This document shows positions 37,191-48,731 of a DNA stretch of 64,000 nt, in pieces. This DNA is from Dendrocalamus latiflorus (taxonomy: Eukaryota; Streptophyta; Magnoliopsida; Poales; Poaceae). The first letter of the stretch is position 1. The number at the start of each line of letters is the position of its first letter. The notes under the pieces were generated by a model, which was not told the origin of the DNA, searched no databases, and saw nothing but the letters and a program-made list of their open reading frames with translations. The position numbers and the translations under genes were made by a program. The stretch is from contig CM029669.1 of assembly GCA_017311315.1 (NCBI GenBank), forward strand, positions 17,953,102 to 18,017,101, read 5' to 3'.

Positions 37191-37870
37191 TAATGAGGAC
37201 TGAATAAATCCTTATATACGGTTTTAATATTTAATTAAGGCCGAAAGACCCCATGGTCGTAAGCCTCCAGAGGTTGCTTCCCAAGTACCCTGGTTGAAGA
37301 TGCACTGTGCAGCTTACCCAACCAGATGACCACGTGGAGATTCTGTGAACTGGTACCTGGGCCCTCTTCAAGGAAATTTCTCTTGTGCGGTGGATAGAAT
37401 CCGTGTCTTATCCTCCTAAAATAGCACGGTGCTTCGGCCTCGAGTCTTTGACAAACAACCGCCATGCGGTTGTTCCCCCACATTCGTCTCTCGTTAACAA
37501 CATGTGACGATCAAGTGTCCTCTCTCCAACAATAACCACCTCCCTAATCAGATGCGTTGGTTCCATGAGACGTCTTCCCAAGCGGATAATTAACCCCCCC
37601 CCCCCCCAAATGGTATTTAAGAGGTGATGAGGAAAGACAGAAGGACAGATTCAATCCAGGACGATTCGATTGAATTTAGAGTCAAGTAGATCACATAAAT
37701 TATGTTCATTCAACCCGTATGAAGAATATAGATATTAGGGCTAGTTTCATGCTTTTGTAAGGGCATCATGTAACCAGTTCATAGTAATAAAAAACATATC
37801 TATTTTCATTGAAGAAAGTTAGCTATTTTTCTTGTATTATTTCGTAAGATCAATGACTCGATCATCGATA
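37191..37870 (+). repeat. 3' LTR of Grande-like element
   Basis: It begins 'taatgaggact', aligned to 'tgacgaggacc' of the 5' LTR, and ends 'cgatcatcgata', aligned to 'cgatctttgaca'. Both terminal dinucleotides have mutated. It contains a 14-C run at 37594-37607 that the 5' copy lacks. Confidence 0.85.
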
Positions 37871-37967
37871 ACGTTCGTCCAATGGCATGCTAAGCATATT
37901 TGTTATGTTTGGAGATCTTTTTCCTACTGTAAACCACCACACCATGGCCAAAACAAGATTAGGGGGC

Positions 37968-38205
37968 GTTCATATTGGCTTTTATTGATAGCTTTTAGTT
38001 TTGGCTGATGAATAGTAATAGCTTGTAGAGAGACACTTGTGTATGATTTTGACCATATAAATAAAGTCGTTATAGTATCTACTATAATCGACTAGTAGAC
38101 CCTGTCTTAAAAAGACGCTCCATTTAAAAATTAGATACTATTAAAAAATTATTTACTATAGAGTAGCGGTTTTTAAAAAATCAATACGAGCAATGCCATA
38201 GTCTT
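37968..38205 (+). mobile_element. MITE family M2, copy 1
   Basis: The ordered blocks 'gataaataaagtcg'-like, 'tatctactataat', 'gactagtagaccctgtctt' and 'aaaaagacgctccatttaaa' recur at 44590-44832. Ends carry a weak inverted repeat. Non-coding. Confidence 0.65.
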
Positions 38206-38940
38206 TAGGATAGAAATTTGCGACATCGTGTGACCTTGCACAGTTGGACACGTACCATACCTTGCTCGATCAGAAGAAGGTTAGGGCGTACGTTCGCCTT
38301 ATTTAAAACCTTAGGGCGTACGTTCGCCTGAGCCTGATGGATAGCCGCAGAAAAGTCCTTTCCAACGACTTAGTGGCCCTTCTTTGCTGACGGCCTTTGG
38401 TCCGTCAAGATAGATCGTGATCGATCCTCGCGGCAGTAACACCACATTGCTATCCATCGTACGTCGTCGATCTCATTACTTTACGCCTTGCAGATCAAAC
38501 ACACGCCTCAAGGAAAGTTGAGAGTTGGATGTCCAACTGAAGCAGCTGCAAAACAACAACACGCGCGCCCACACATCACGTCCCTGTGTGACAACCTGGT
38601 TTATTTATGGCATGTTGTGACTAGTTGGACGGTTGCCTTCGGCTCCGACGTGAGTGACACTTGGCAAGTTGTCTACTATTCTAATCGCGGCTTTGGGAGG
38701 AGCTATGGCTTGCTTGACACCACATACGTACGTACATAAAGGCCACGGGGCCGTATGTTTGTGCTTAATTGATGAGCTAGCGAGAGACATCATATGCATG
38801 AGTTTGCAGTTTCTGCAGCCAATCAAAATGGTCTCTTTGGCACTTCTTATGTTACCAAAGGTTAACAGCATGTGTTAAGAACTTAAATTCAATGGTTCTT
38901 TTGGTGCACTGTCATGCATATAGGACAGTAGGAGTATGAT
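38206..38940. other. Intergenic; short tandem duplication
   Basis: 'ttagggcgtacgttcgcct' occurs at 38281-38299 and again at 38311-38329, a 30-bp step. No gene is recognised in the remaining sequence. Confidence 0.5.
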
Positions 38941-40912
38941 ATATGTTGAAACAAAACCAAAATTCAAAAAGAAATTAAATTCTTGCTTGATTTTGATTTC
39001 TCTTGAATCTTGGCTTAATCTCGCACTCATCCCAGCCAACCATGCCCTTTTTCTCTGTCGTATCACCCCTTCAGCCTTTCTGCGAGCGCGCACTGTTCAC
39101 AAAACGAAAAGATCGCCGTTGTCTTGATCTTTCCGCTGCCACGCCTTCCCGTTTCTTTCCGCCGCTGCCATTCCACTACAAATGGTCAGAGAACATACTC
39201 CCTCGCCTATCCCGCCTCTGACCCCCCTCTTAAATGCTCCCGGCCGCTTGTCAGAGCAGCCACCGCTGTCCTTGCTCTTCCGGCCTTCTCTACTCTTTCT
39301 CACGGCCAACAACCCCGCGCCACAAATTCAAGCACCCTGGAACCCACCGCTGCCAACTTGAGTCATCGTACCATAACCCTTAATTGCCACGACCCTTACC
39401 TAGACAAGCCTCGTCACCACTTCACCGCTCTCTGTGCCCTCACTATACCTTCCCCTTACGGCCAACCTGATGCCTTTTGACTGCCACGATGCCCAGCCTG
39501 AGGAAGCACAAAATTCCCCTCAACCAGCTGCATAGTGCCTCCCCAGCCTTCTCAACTCTGCCATGTGCCATTGCCGCCACGAACCGAACATTGTGCCAAA
39601 CCGCCTTCCTCACCCTATATAACGCCCCAAGTCCCTTCAAAGTAAAACACCGGTACCCAATGAGCCACCCTCACACCCCAATTGAGCCCTCAATTGTAAC
39701 TTTATCAACGATCACCGGAAAACCCCAAAGTAAGCCGACTGTCAATTCCTGCTATCTAGTCGATTACTTTTCGATTGCTTTCGCCCGTAGCACCCTAATG
39801 TTCCCAAAAACACCACCGAACCATTGCCATGGCTTCCCGAGCCCCCTTCTTCCCAGTCATCAAAGTTCGCCACCCGGTTGAAGACCATCACCGTGGGCAG
39901 CCCAACTCGGAGATCCCTGACCCAAGTCGTCACTTCTCTAAGCCTCCTCTAACCCTAGAGATGCTTAAACCCTAATGTTGTTATCCTCTTAGCTCACCAT
40001 TACCCCCTATGCCATTCAAAAGTCCTAAGAAGGGAAGACCTCACCACCGGCAATCACTTGACTTCCAGCCACTCCCGATCCCAAAAATTAAATCCTTGTA
40101 GCAGCAGGAACCCACCCATGGTCGCCAATTGTTGTCTTTGACCACGAATCCTCCGACCGTTGTGTGCCCCGAAACCTCCGATCGCTCCTCTGCTTGGAAT
40201 CCCCGACCGCTTCGTAATCAAAAGAAACTTTGGCCGTACCGCTTTGAGTCCTGAGCAACCCCGCTCAAATGCCATCGGATGCTCCCAAGCCGCTCGAGCA
40301 TCGTCCGATGCTCCTAAGCCGCTCGAACGTCGTCTGATGCTCCTAAGCTGCTCGAACGCCGTCCGATGCTCCTAAGCTGCTCGAACGCCGTCCAATGCTC
40401 TCAAGCAGCTCGAACACCGTCCGATACCCTTAAGCCACTCGATCGTCATCCGATCTATGTAGCTACTCGAACACCATCTGATCTCCGTCGACTTCACGCT
40501 CGAAGTCGAACCCCAACCATCCGCTCGACCTCGTTAGTCATACGTGAACCCACCCGAGTACTTGAGACTCCTCTGTTCTCCGAGTATGGTGATGACAACC
40601 TGATAATGTCTGTAGCAACCAGACCCACTATAAACAATAAAAATCCACGACGAACAGTAAAATACCTATTACTATTCACCCATACCCAAAAATTACAAAT
40701 TATAACCATTTCGACTATTTTGAGTTTGTCTATCCTATTCTCAGCTTCGTATTCCCATATCAAACATCGATAAGACCCAAAACCACTAAAACACCATTCC
40801 AAACCCTAAACCTGATTCAGTCTGAACTCTTAACATTCACTGAAACCAATTAGGTATAGATATACCTATCTAAACCATTTTGAGTTATGAAATCCCTTTC
40901 AACTCTACTTAG

Positions 40913-41531
40913 TAGGGGTGCAAACGGAGCGGATACGGACGGATATTACTCATCCCGTATCCTTTTCTATATTTTTTTGTCGGAGTCAGAGTCGGACATG
41001 GATAGTGACGAATACGAATACGAATGTAGATACTCTCGGTCACGAATACGGAGTGAATACATGCCGCTCCGAATACGGTTAGTTTTGGTCACGAATATTT
41101 AATCGGATAATGCGCGAAAGCAAATTTCACATGGTGACAGAGACAAATTAAGCAAACTAAGATCTAATACGAGTGTAATGACGTTGCAACAGGCACCGAA
41201 ACAAGCAATCTTATATAAATAAATGATGCTACATTTCAAGAAGAGTCAGAGATCCCACCTGGCCGGCGGAGAGGCTAGGTATCCGACTCTGTTTCCGTAT
41301 TTGGTAACTATCTGTTAACTCTCCGGGTAAATATCCGGAAAAATATCCGAATAGTTCCGTATCCGTCAGATAATGCTTTTTCCGAATCCGTTTTCGTATC
41401 CGACAAAAATATCTGAATCCGTTTCCGTATCCGACAAAACCTTTGGATATCCGAAAATTTGCTCCGAATTGTATCCGAATTAAAACGGACGGACAAATGG
41501 TCAGGAAATATCCGCTCCATTTGCACCCCTA
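40913..41531. mobile_element. hAT-type MITE with perfect target duplication
   Basis: Terminal inverted repeats start 'taggggtgcaaacggagcgg' at the left and match the reverse complement of the right end at 22 of 23 positions. The flanking 8-mers 'ctacttag' (40905-40912 and 41532-41539) are identical, the 8-bp duplication typical of hAT elements. The interior has many 'cggata'/'tatccg' motifs in both orientations and no transposase. The intact termini suggest a fairly recent insertion into the older LTR. Confidence 0.92.
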
Positions 41532-41630
41532 CTACTTAGCCTAAATACGCTCTGATGAAACCCTAACCAATCCAGATACCGTTCCAAACCTATATCCAGT
41601 ATTGTGTCAGCCGTCACTATTCACCGAAAA

Positions 41631-41632
<2 letters not shown>

Positions 41633-41690
<58 letters not shown>
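41633..41690. repeat. (TA)n microsatellite
   Basis: About 29 uninterrupted units. Confidence 0.97.
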
Positions 41691-41692
<2 letters not shown>

Positions 41693-42952
41693 CATTTTGA
41701 TCGTCTTGAGCCTGTCTACACCCTTTCCAGCTCCGTTCCACCATCTTAGACTCTGACAAAACTCCAAACCTTCTAGATGATATCCCAACCCCAAACCTAA
41801 CACCATCCATACCCATAGTCATTCGCAGAAATCCATATAACACCTATATACTTCTTTGACCATCTCGAACCCCATCTAACCTAATCCCAACTCCGTTCAG
41901 CCAAACCACACACTAACTAAACCCTAACCCTGAACCTATTTTCTTTATATCTTTTTGGTTATTTTATTGTATTTTGTTTCCAGCTTGCATTCTACAAAGT
42001 AGGAACTCATTTGCATTCGTTTTACACGCTAGTATTTGGACCCAATAAGTTGGTCAATAGAAGAGCTACAGGAGCAATTAAAGAAGTCAGTATCCAATCT
42101 GAAGACTATAGTAAGATAATCAGAGACTATGGATAAAGAGGCAGGTCACATATTTTTTTATCATATTGAGCCTACATTCTTTTAATTATTTAATTATCAA
42201 TATTTTCATTATGTTATTTGTGCACTAATATTTTGTGTACAATAAATATTTAGAATGACATTATATTAGTTATGTCTTACCACCTGATAAAGCCCGGTTT
42301 AATTTGATGGTCATATTCACCTCGATAAGACCTAGTATTATTATAAATACTACTTAAATAATCATAGTCAATCAGGAATTCAACTGGTTTATACTACTAA
42401 GAGACTTGGCACTTTGCTGGTAGAATTTCAAAAGTGTTTATAGGGTAAGGAGACGTCACGGGAAACCACTAGATGGAAGGGTCGTATAACCTTATCCTAG
42501 AGTGAATGCTTGGACTGGAAATGTGACAGTGCAGACGGACACTGAAACAAGGATTTGTGCAGATGGACTAGAAAGCTATTAAAATTGACCACTAAGTCTT
42601 ATTTTAATCAAATTGGCCCTTTAAAATATTTGTGAGGAGACATAATAATCGTAATTTTATCCACAATTAAACTCCTGAACTATCATGGGATGTACAATGA
42701 CCCAGTATCTAAAAACAAGGTCGTTACATATGTACTCTCATGGCATCTCTACACGTCATATTATTGCATAATGGATGGAGTGTCGAGTTTCGTCACATAT
42801 ATCTTACAGTACCAGCACTTTGGGACGTGTTCTCCACATCTGACAGTACCTAGTGGGGAAAAAAATACAAAGAACCTCAAACAAAGTTTCTCTACTTATA
42901 ATAGTACAAGTTCCACGAAGACTGTTATAAAAGATAAACAGTACTACATGAT

Positions 42953-44417
42953 GAATTTTTGCTATATATAGCGCCTTTTTAACACGTATTTACAAAAATA
43001 GCTATATACGAGCGATATTGACAAAAATAGCACTTCTGCCATCCGGTCACCGGACAGCAGTACACAACAGTTGACACGTGGCGCCTGCCATTCGGCCAGC
43101 AGACGACAGGTGGCATGCCATTTGCCCACAAAATAGCAGGTGATTAGCCAGCTTATTAGCTGGCTTAATTACCTACATAAATTCATAATTTTATATTATA
43201 TTTATTTGAATTTTAAATATAGCAAATAAGCTCGAAAAATTACAAAGTTTTTAGTGGAGCTTCCCGAGCATCGTGGTATGTTATTTATTTTTTTATAATT
43301 TTTCACCACTATTTGCTACCTCTAAAAATTCTTAAAGTGATGCATAATTAATTAAGCGATTAAGCAGTTATGCACTACTCCAAGATGTTTTAGAGCTAAC
43401 AAATAGTCTTAAAAAATTACAAAATTTTCGGTGGAGGTTGCTAATGTAGTGTGCTACATTGTGAAATTTTTACATAATTGTTCACACCACTTTGCTATCT
43501 CTAAAAATTATTTGAGCGATGTGCAATTAAATGGGGGTTAAGCACTAATGACCAGTGGCTAATGGGCTGTCATCCTGCCTGCCGCACAGTGGCACGATGG
43601 CAGGCCATTAGCCCTTAGCCATTAGTGTTTAATTCCTTATTTAATTATATGTCACTCAAATAATTTTTAGAAGTAGTAAATGGTAGTAAAAATTATAAAC
43701 AAAATTACACAACATAGCATGCTACCTCAGAAAGCTCTCCCAAAAATTTCATAATTTTTTATGACCATTTGCTACCTCTAAAATTCTTGAAGAACATGTA
43801 ACTAAACCAGCCATTAGGGCTAATTGGAGGGCTCATCATCTGCCGCCGAGTTACTGGACGGCAGGTGGCCTACTGCATGGCGACCGGTGGTAGGCGGCCT
43901 ATTGCCCAATAATGGTGGATATTGCTCATTTGCTATATGTAACAACTCTTACAGATATCAAAATCGTACAAATTTTTAAGCCATATTCACAGTGGATAAA
44001 ATTGCCAAAAAATTACACAGTCAAATATGTTATGTCAACAGGTTGTAAATAAAATTTTGTAATTTTTGAGACCATTTGCTATATTCAAAAATTCAAACAA
44101 ATAATATGAAAAAAAATTAGAGCAGATGATTCAGCCGGCTAATCGGCTAGTTTAATCACCTGCCATCTGGCCATGGGACAGCAGGCCACCAAAGTGGGCT
44201 AGGTGGCGGGGCGGCTAGCTTGCCATCTGGCGACAGGGCGGCAGGATGCCTACCGTCTGCTGCCGGGACGGCAGGCTGGGCGACAGGCCCACGCGTCATC
44301 TTACTAACGTTGCCGTCTGACCACTGGACGATAAAAATGATATTTTTATTAATACGGTCTATGTACTACTATTTTATAAATACACATGCAAATAATGCTA
44401 TATATACTTAAAAACTC
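42953..44417. mobile_element. MULE-like non-autonomous element with perfect 9-bp target duplication
   Basis: Identical 9-mers 'ctacatgat' stand at 42944-42952 and 44418-44426. The element starts 'gaatttttgctatatatag', and the reverse complement of its end starts 'gagtttttaagtatatatag'. Inverted similarity extends about 100 bp inward through 'gtattta', 'aaaaata' and a 'tccggtcaccggac'-like segment. The interior repeatedly contains 'gccgtctg..gacggcagg'-like units. A 9-bp duplication with long inverted termini indicates the Mutator superfamily. No transposase. The short frame at 44220-44411 is not recognised. Confidence 0.88.
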
Positions 44418-44589
44418 CTACATGATTAGCGTTCGCATGCTTTAGCAAACTAAGCTTGTACTAGCACTAATCATTAATAATGGTCCCAGGCAGGAAAGCC
44501 CCAAAGGCATCAAGCTCAGTACAGGGAGCTGCAACAGTAGACAATATTGCGCAAGAAGGACCGTTCAATGGCCTTTTTTCATTGCTTAT

Positions 44590-44832
44590 GGACCTATTCT
44601 TTTTAGCTGAAATTTAAGGCTTTTAGCTGTGACTTATGACTTTTAGGTTGTTCGTGCGAAAGATTACAGAGTAACAGAAACTCACGTGTGGTTTTTGCCG
44701 ATATAAATGAAGTCGGTACAATATATACTACAATTAACTAGTAGACCCTATCTTGAAAAGATATTCTGTTTAAAAGCTAGTTACTGTAGAAAAACCGAAA
44801 AATAGCTTTTAGAAGCTAAAAAGAATAGGCCC
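44590..44832 (+). mobile_element. MITE family M2, copy 2
   Basis: The ends 'ggacctattctttttagct' and the reverse complement of 'agctaaaaagaataggccc' form a near-perfect inverted repeat. Internal 'actagtagaccctatctt' is shared with copy 1. Trinucleotide 'tat' on both sides may be a 3-bp target duplication. Confidence 0.8.
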
Positions 44833-44844
44833 TATGCCTTTCAG

Positions 44845-45300
44845 TTGTTGGTTTTTGACTGAAATTGCACTGTATTAGCTATTAGCTTTTTGAGACATTT
44901 AATTAAAGAAAAATAAAAAAAATAAAACACACCGTTATATCTCCACAAACAATACAAAGGAATAAGAGAAAAGAAAATGCAAAATAGCCAGAAAAACAAA
45001 AAAAATTAGGCTCCGCTCCACACGGCTTCAGCTTCTGGCTTCAGGCTTCCAAAAGTCACTTAAAACGCGTCGGCTTCTTAATTTCAGTTTTTTTTTTTGC
45101 TTTTTGGCCTTTTGTTTTGTTTTTCTTTTTTTTCCCATTGCTCCTTTGTATTGTCCCAAAAGATATAGCGTTGTTTTCAATTCTCTTTTTTATTATTTGT
45201 TCTCATTTTTTGCCTTAGAAAAGTTAACAGACGCTACAATGTAATTGCAGTCAAAAGCCTGCATCAGAAGTCAACAACCATTGCTTTTAAGCCGTTTGGA
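44845..45300. mobile_element. Large foldback element
   Basis: The left arm (44850-44980) pairs with the reverse complement of the right arm (45150-45290). Matching blocks are 'ttgttg', 'ttttgactg.aatt.ca.tgta', 'cg.tatatct' and 'acaatacaaagg'. The arms are each about 130 bp around a centre rich in 'ggcttc'. It begins right after M2 copy 2. Non-coding. Confidence 0.75.
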
Positions 45301-45373
45301 GCTTCTGAGCTTCCCAAGCCAGAATGAACCAGTGGAAATTAAAGAAAGAGCTGAAAGAAACAACACGCATTAG

Positions 45374-45660
45374 AACATGTATAATAGTTTGTCTTTTAAT
45401 GTTGTTTTTAATATTTCCATCTCACCTAAAAACAGTACTAGATATAATCTCTCTAACAATATATCATCCCTCTAACTATTTTATATTATTTTTACCATAA
45501 CTTTCTGCCTCACATCCTCTCTCTCTATTTACGTCGATTTGTAGACTTACGTCATCTCTCACATAAGAGATAACATACTATTCTTCTTATTTTTTTTAAT
45601 ATAAAATTTTATTTATTTAATATAGCTAAAAATAGTACTATTAGAAACGTCGATGTACTA
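45374..45660. mobile_element. Probable MITE
   Basis: The left 'agaacatgtataatag' and the reverse complement of the right end 'tagtacatcgacg..taatag' are partly alike. Flanks 'cacgcatt' and 'cacgccta' are partly alike. The interior is AT-rich with (CT)-rich segments. Supported only weakly. Confidence 0.4.
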
Positions 45661-45867
45661 CACGCCTAATATCCACTCCGAAAATTCCTCGCGCACACAC
45701 GTCGGTGTAACGACATCTCGCTGCTCCAAAAATGGCAGCCCAAAGGTCTTGTCGAGCGGTGAAAAGGCTAGCAAGCTAAATGCCCTCGGGAGATGCGAAA
45801 GCGAAAGCAAAGAAAGCGGACAAACGGAGCAAGCAGCCAGGAGTCTTTTGAATATCCCATCAATCTG

Positions 45868-47160
45868 CAACTGTTTACATAAATATCATTAACTATTTTT
45901 CCCAAATTTAATATAAAATATCCGTCTTTATAAATTTAGTCTCTTTTATGAATTTACCTCGGCATGCGTATCTTCCAAACTATTATAACTGGACAGGTGA
46001 TTTATCGACCCCCAGCATAGGAGTAGCTGACTGGCCATGCTGTTGATTAAATTAGCGCTAATTGTAATTAATTAATAGTAATCACAATTAATTAGAGCTT
46101 TAAAAAATATTGGAATCATTGGTAGTTTAATATATGCATGTGCTTAATTGCCTCTAAATATTCAACTAGTAGCTCGGCAACAAGTATGTCTTAACTAGCA
46201 CAACAGTTAAACAAATATTTGTACTAGGATAAGGTAGCATGCCTCATCGACCGGCTGCAAACCTCCTCTACTTTCTTATTTGTTCCAACAAGTTATAACT
46301 TAGATCAATTTAGCTCTAGTTCTTGCCCTACTATAGGGCATTCATATTGGTTTTTGCTAATGCCTTCTAGCTGTGGCTTATGGTTTTTAGCTGAAAATGA
46401 ATAATAATGGCTGAAAGAAGTGGCTTTTAGAAGAATGGACGAGCGATGGAAAAAGTGAGGGATCCCTGGAGCAAGACGGTAGTGAGAGGAGTAAATCCTG
46501 AATTTTATCCCATGAAAGACTTTTAAATTTATGCGAATAAAATATCACTGTCCATATGTACTTTCAAGAATCATAGTAGTAAATCTCCAATATTAGAAGT
46601 GAATTCTTAAAATAAATATTGAAAGTGCAGATATGAACTACAATTTTATTATAATAGCGCTCATTTGTTCAATCATTATAAAATACTTTCAAATCTAATT
46701 AAAAAAATATTGTGCAAGCTGTGACATAAGATATTCACAAGATTAAGCACCACCTTGCAAGTGCAATAAAATATTGTGCACATTTAAATTAGCACTAACA
46801 TGATTAGTGCTAATCAATTACTATTAGTATTAATTGAATGCTATTAGCACTAAATAAAATATGATTAATTTATTGCTTTAATTAGCATAAATTAAAGGCC
46901 CAATTAATTGCAATTAGTACCAATTAATTGTGATTAGTATTAATTAACTACGATTAGCGCTAATTTAACCATCCATAGGGCCGATCTGCTGCTACCGCGC
47001 AAGGGCTCATTAGGTGCCTGCCAAGCTACTGTAGCTTGGCAGGTATCTACTGAGCTTGGTAGGTGCCTGCTCGTCTTGATGGTCCACGAAGAGAGTTAGA
47101 TTTGCAAAAATAGACATTCAGACGTTAAATTTGGAAAAAAAATATTTACGTGGACAGTTC
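45868..47160. mobile_element. MULE-like element with 9-bp target duplication (8 of 9)
   Basis: 9-mers 'atcaatctg' (45859-45867) and 'atcaatttg' (47161-47169) flank it. The left end 'caactgtttacataaatat' matches the reverse complement of the right end 'gaactgtccacgtaaatat', and similarity continues for about 90 bp through 'cccaaattta' and 'tctttataaattta'-like blocks. The interior has runs of 'aattaattg.gattagtatt' and a fragment of M2 at 46334-46440. No transposase. Confidence 0.85.
46334..46440 (+). mobile_element. MITE family M2, fragment (copy 3)
   Basis: 'gggcattcatattggttttt' parallels 'ggcgttcatattggctttta' of M2 copy 1, then 'agctgtggcttatggttttt'. It is nested in the MULE-like element. 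Confidence 0.5.
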
Positions 47161-47455
47161 ATCAATTTGATGAAAATGAGCAATGTTTGTCGTAACTCAT
47201 GGGTTCTAGTTCAAGTATAATCTTTCTACTATAGCTAGTTTGTGATTTTAGTTTACTTCTATTTTCATTAGTTTACGATCTAAATATATTAATTCTCGTT
47301 GCAATACTGTGCATATGTAGTACAAAAAAATTTATAGGAGTGTTATATTTAGAAACCAAGAGCAGATCAAGATCTACCATTCATTAAAAAAGAAAAGAAT
47401 ACATCGGTCTCGAAGGAAAACATCACAGACACTAACACTAGTCCTAAGAGAGAGA

Positions 47456-47878
47456 CACTACTATAAAAAGGATCATTCTGAATGTCTCATCATATACGAT
47501 TCAACACAAACCATTAGTGATAAAGTTACCAAAGACGGTTTTACAAGATGCACCATCTAAGTTCTACGCGATGGAAAGAATCATCTATGATGAGTTACTT
47601 ATTACAGATGATTTTTATCACAAACGGTCAGAACAAAAACCGTCTATGATGTCTGTACTTATCACAAACGATTTTTATTATGAACCATCTGTGATATATC
47701 ATAGACGATTCAGAATAAAAACCGTCTTTGATAAGTAGCTCATCACAGTCGATTCTTTTCATCACGGTGAACTTAGATGGTCTATCTTGTAAAATCGTCT
47801 GTGGTAACTTTATCACTGATCGTTTGTGTTGATCCGTCTATGATAAGGCGTCCAGGATAACCCTTTTTTGTAGTAGTG
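47456..47878. mobile_element. CACTA-like MITE / foldback
   Basis: It starts 'cactactataaaaagg' and ends 'ttttttgtagtagtg', inverted CACTA termini. The two halves are strongly complementary throughout, with repeated 'accgtctatgat'/'atcatagacg'-type words, so the whole 423 bp can fold on itself. A 3-bp target duplication is not evident. The two frames across it (47517-47738 and 47628-47816) mirror each other and are not genes. Confidence 0.8.
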
Positions 47879-48134
47879 TTAGCTAGTGTTCGATCCCTAG
47901 AATCAGCAGACTAGCTTCTTATTCTCATGGTATTGTTCCTTGAACAGTACTCTCTAGAGAGGGTACACATGTGCACGTTCAGTGGGATAGCGTGTGCCCG
48001 TGTTCCGGGGTTGTTGATCTCTGGTTAGATTCTAGCATGTGTAAGGGACATGCATGCATGTGTGTGCGTGTAATCTGCGTCTGCCTTGTACCCCTCAAAA
48101 AAATAATAAATGGCTTTGTGATCATTTTTTCTGA

Positions 48135-48480
48135 CCTTCCAACACCCGTTTTTACAAATGTAGTCTCCTCTATAAACCTATCGAGCTCAACAGGTACCTG
48201 TCGAGCTATAATAGCTCGCTAGGCCGCCGAGCCCCCAGTGCGGCAGCAACTTTGCCTCACGGTTAACGCTTTTTAATTAAGCTCGTAATTAGCACTTAAT
48301 TAATTATGATTAGTATTAATTAATATAATTAGCACTAATTAAAATCTAATTAAGCATGCATAGTGGCTAGCTGGCGACCTGCCGCACGGGGGCTCGACAG
48401 ACGACCTATGGCAGGTACCTAGCAAGCTCGGTAAATTCACGGAGGAGAATAACTTTGTTAAAACAGGCGTTCAACTACTA
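48135..48480. mobile_element. Inverted-repeat element upstream of the zinc-finger gene
   Basis: The left arm, from 'aacacccgtttttacaaa' through 'gtctcctctataaacctatcgagc' to 'ggtacctg', pairs with the reverse complement of the right arm near 48400-48470. Repeated 'gtcgagc', 'attagcactaatta' and 'ggtacct' words also link it to the MULE-like element at 45868-47160. It ends about 250 bp before the ATG at 48732, so it lies in the promoter. No clear target duplication. Confidence 0.7.
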
Positions 48481-48644
48481 AATTGAAAAAAAAAATTACG
48501 CCAGTACCATATGTTCGAACAGTTTCGTCCCCACAAACCAATGTAAAACCCCTCCAACTCCAATACATCACATTTGCATTAGCCCCGTGTCCCATTCTAA
48601 CCTTGCTACCATCACAAATCCATGAAGAAAAATCTCCTACACTT

Positions 48645-48731
48645 GCAGCAGCTTCTCCTCTCCTCTCCTCTTCACCTCCTCTCCCCAACCAAATCTTAAC
48701 CCTACGCCCGCTCTAGATCTCCAACGAGACG
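48645..48731 (+). promoter_or_regulatory. CT-rich 5' leader of the zinc-finger gene
   Basis: 'agcttctcctctcctctcc'-like pyrimidine tracts run to just before the ATG at 48732, as in many plant 5' leaders. No clear TATA box was seen, and the transcription start is unknown. Confidence 0.4.

Larger units (their letters stand above)
24282..37870 (+). mobile_element. Grande-like Ty3/gypsy retrotransposon (Tat lineage), decayed
   Basis: A 13.6-kb element with matching LTRs and a primer site. The order is gag, protease, reverse transcriptase, RNase H, a second RNase H, integrase, then a roughly 3.5-kb antisense open region before the 3' LTR. The dual RNase H, the extra antisense ORF and the overall length fit the Tat lineage, and Grande in particular. 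Flanking 5-mers 'aggtt' (24277-24281) and 'acgtt' (37871-37875) match at 4 of 5 positions. All coding regions carry stops and frameshifts. A 1.18-kb element is nested at 28104-29283. Confidence 0.85.
38950..42650 (+). mobile_element. Gypsy-type long LTR, plus orientation, interrupted
   Basis: It shares blocks in the same order with the minus-strand LTR at 2900-9055 and has the same overall design as 9062-12601: a C-rich 5' half, then 'tttgtttccagcttgcattctac' near 41970, then an AT-rich 3' half. A TATA-like 'ctatataacgcccc' lies at 39613. It is interrupted by a hAT MITE (40913-41531) and a TA microsatellite. The edges are approximate. Open frames such as 39477-39881 are counted as LTR sequence, not genes. 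Confidence 0.55.

Noticed and set aside
41905..41945. Telomere-like 'aaaccctaaccctgaacc'
   Set aside because: Only two or three degenerate units inside LTR-like sequence. The same applies to 'agggttagggtttgag' near 21732.
47517..47816. Two mirror-image frames of 62-73 codons
   Set aside because: Both come from the self-complementary CACTA-like foldback, so their similarity reflects the inverted repeat.
47881..47905. 'gttcgatccc' resembling a tRNA B box
   Set aside because: No A box or cloverleaf arms at suitable distance. No tRNA gene supported here or elsewhere in the window.
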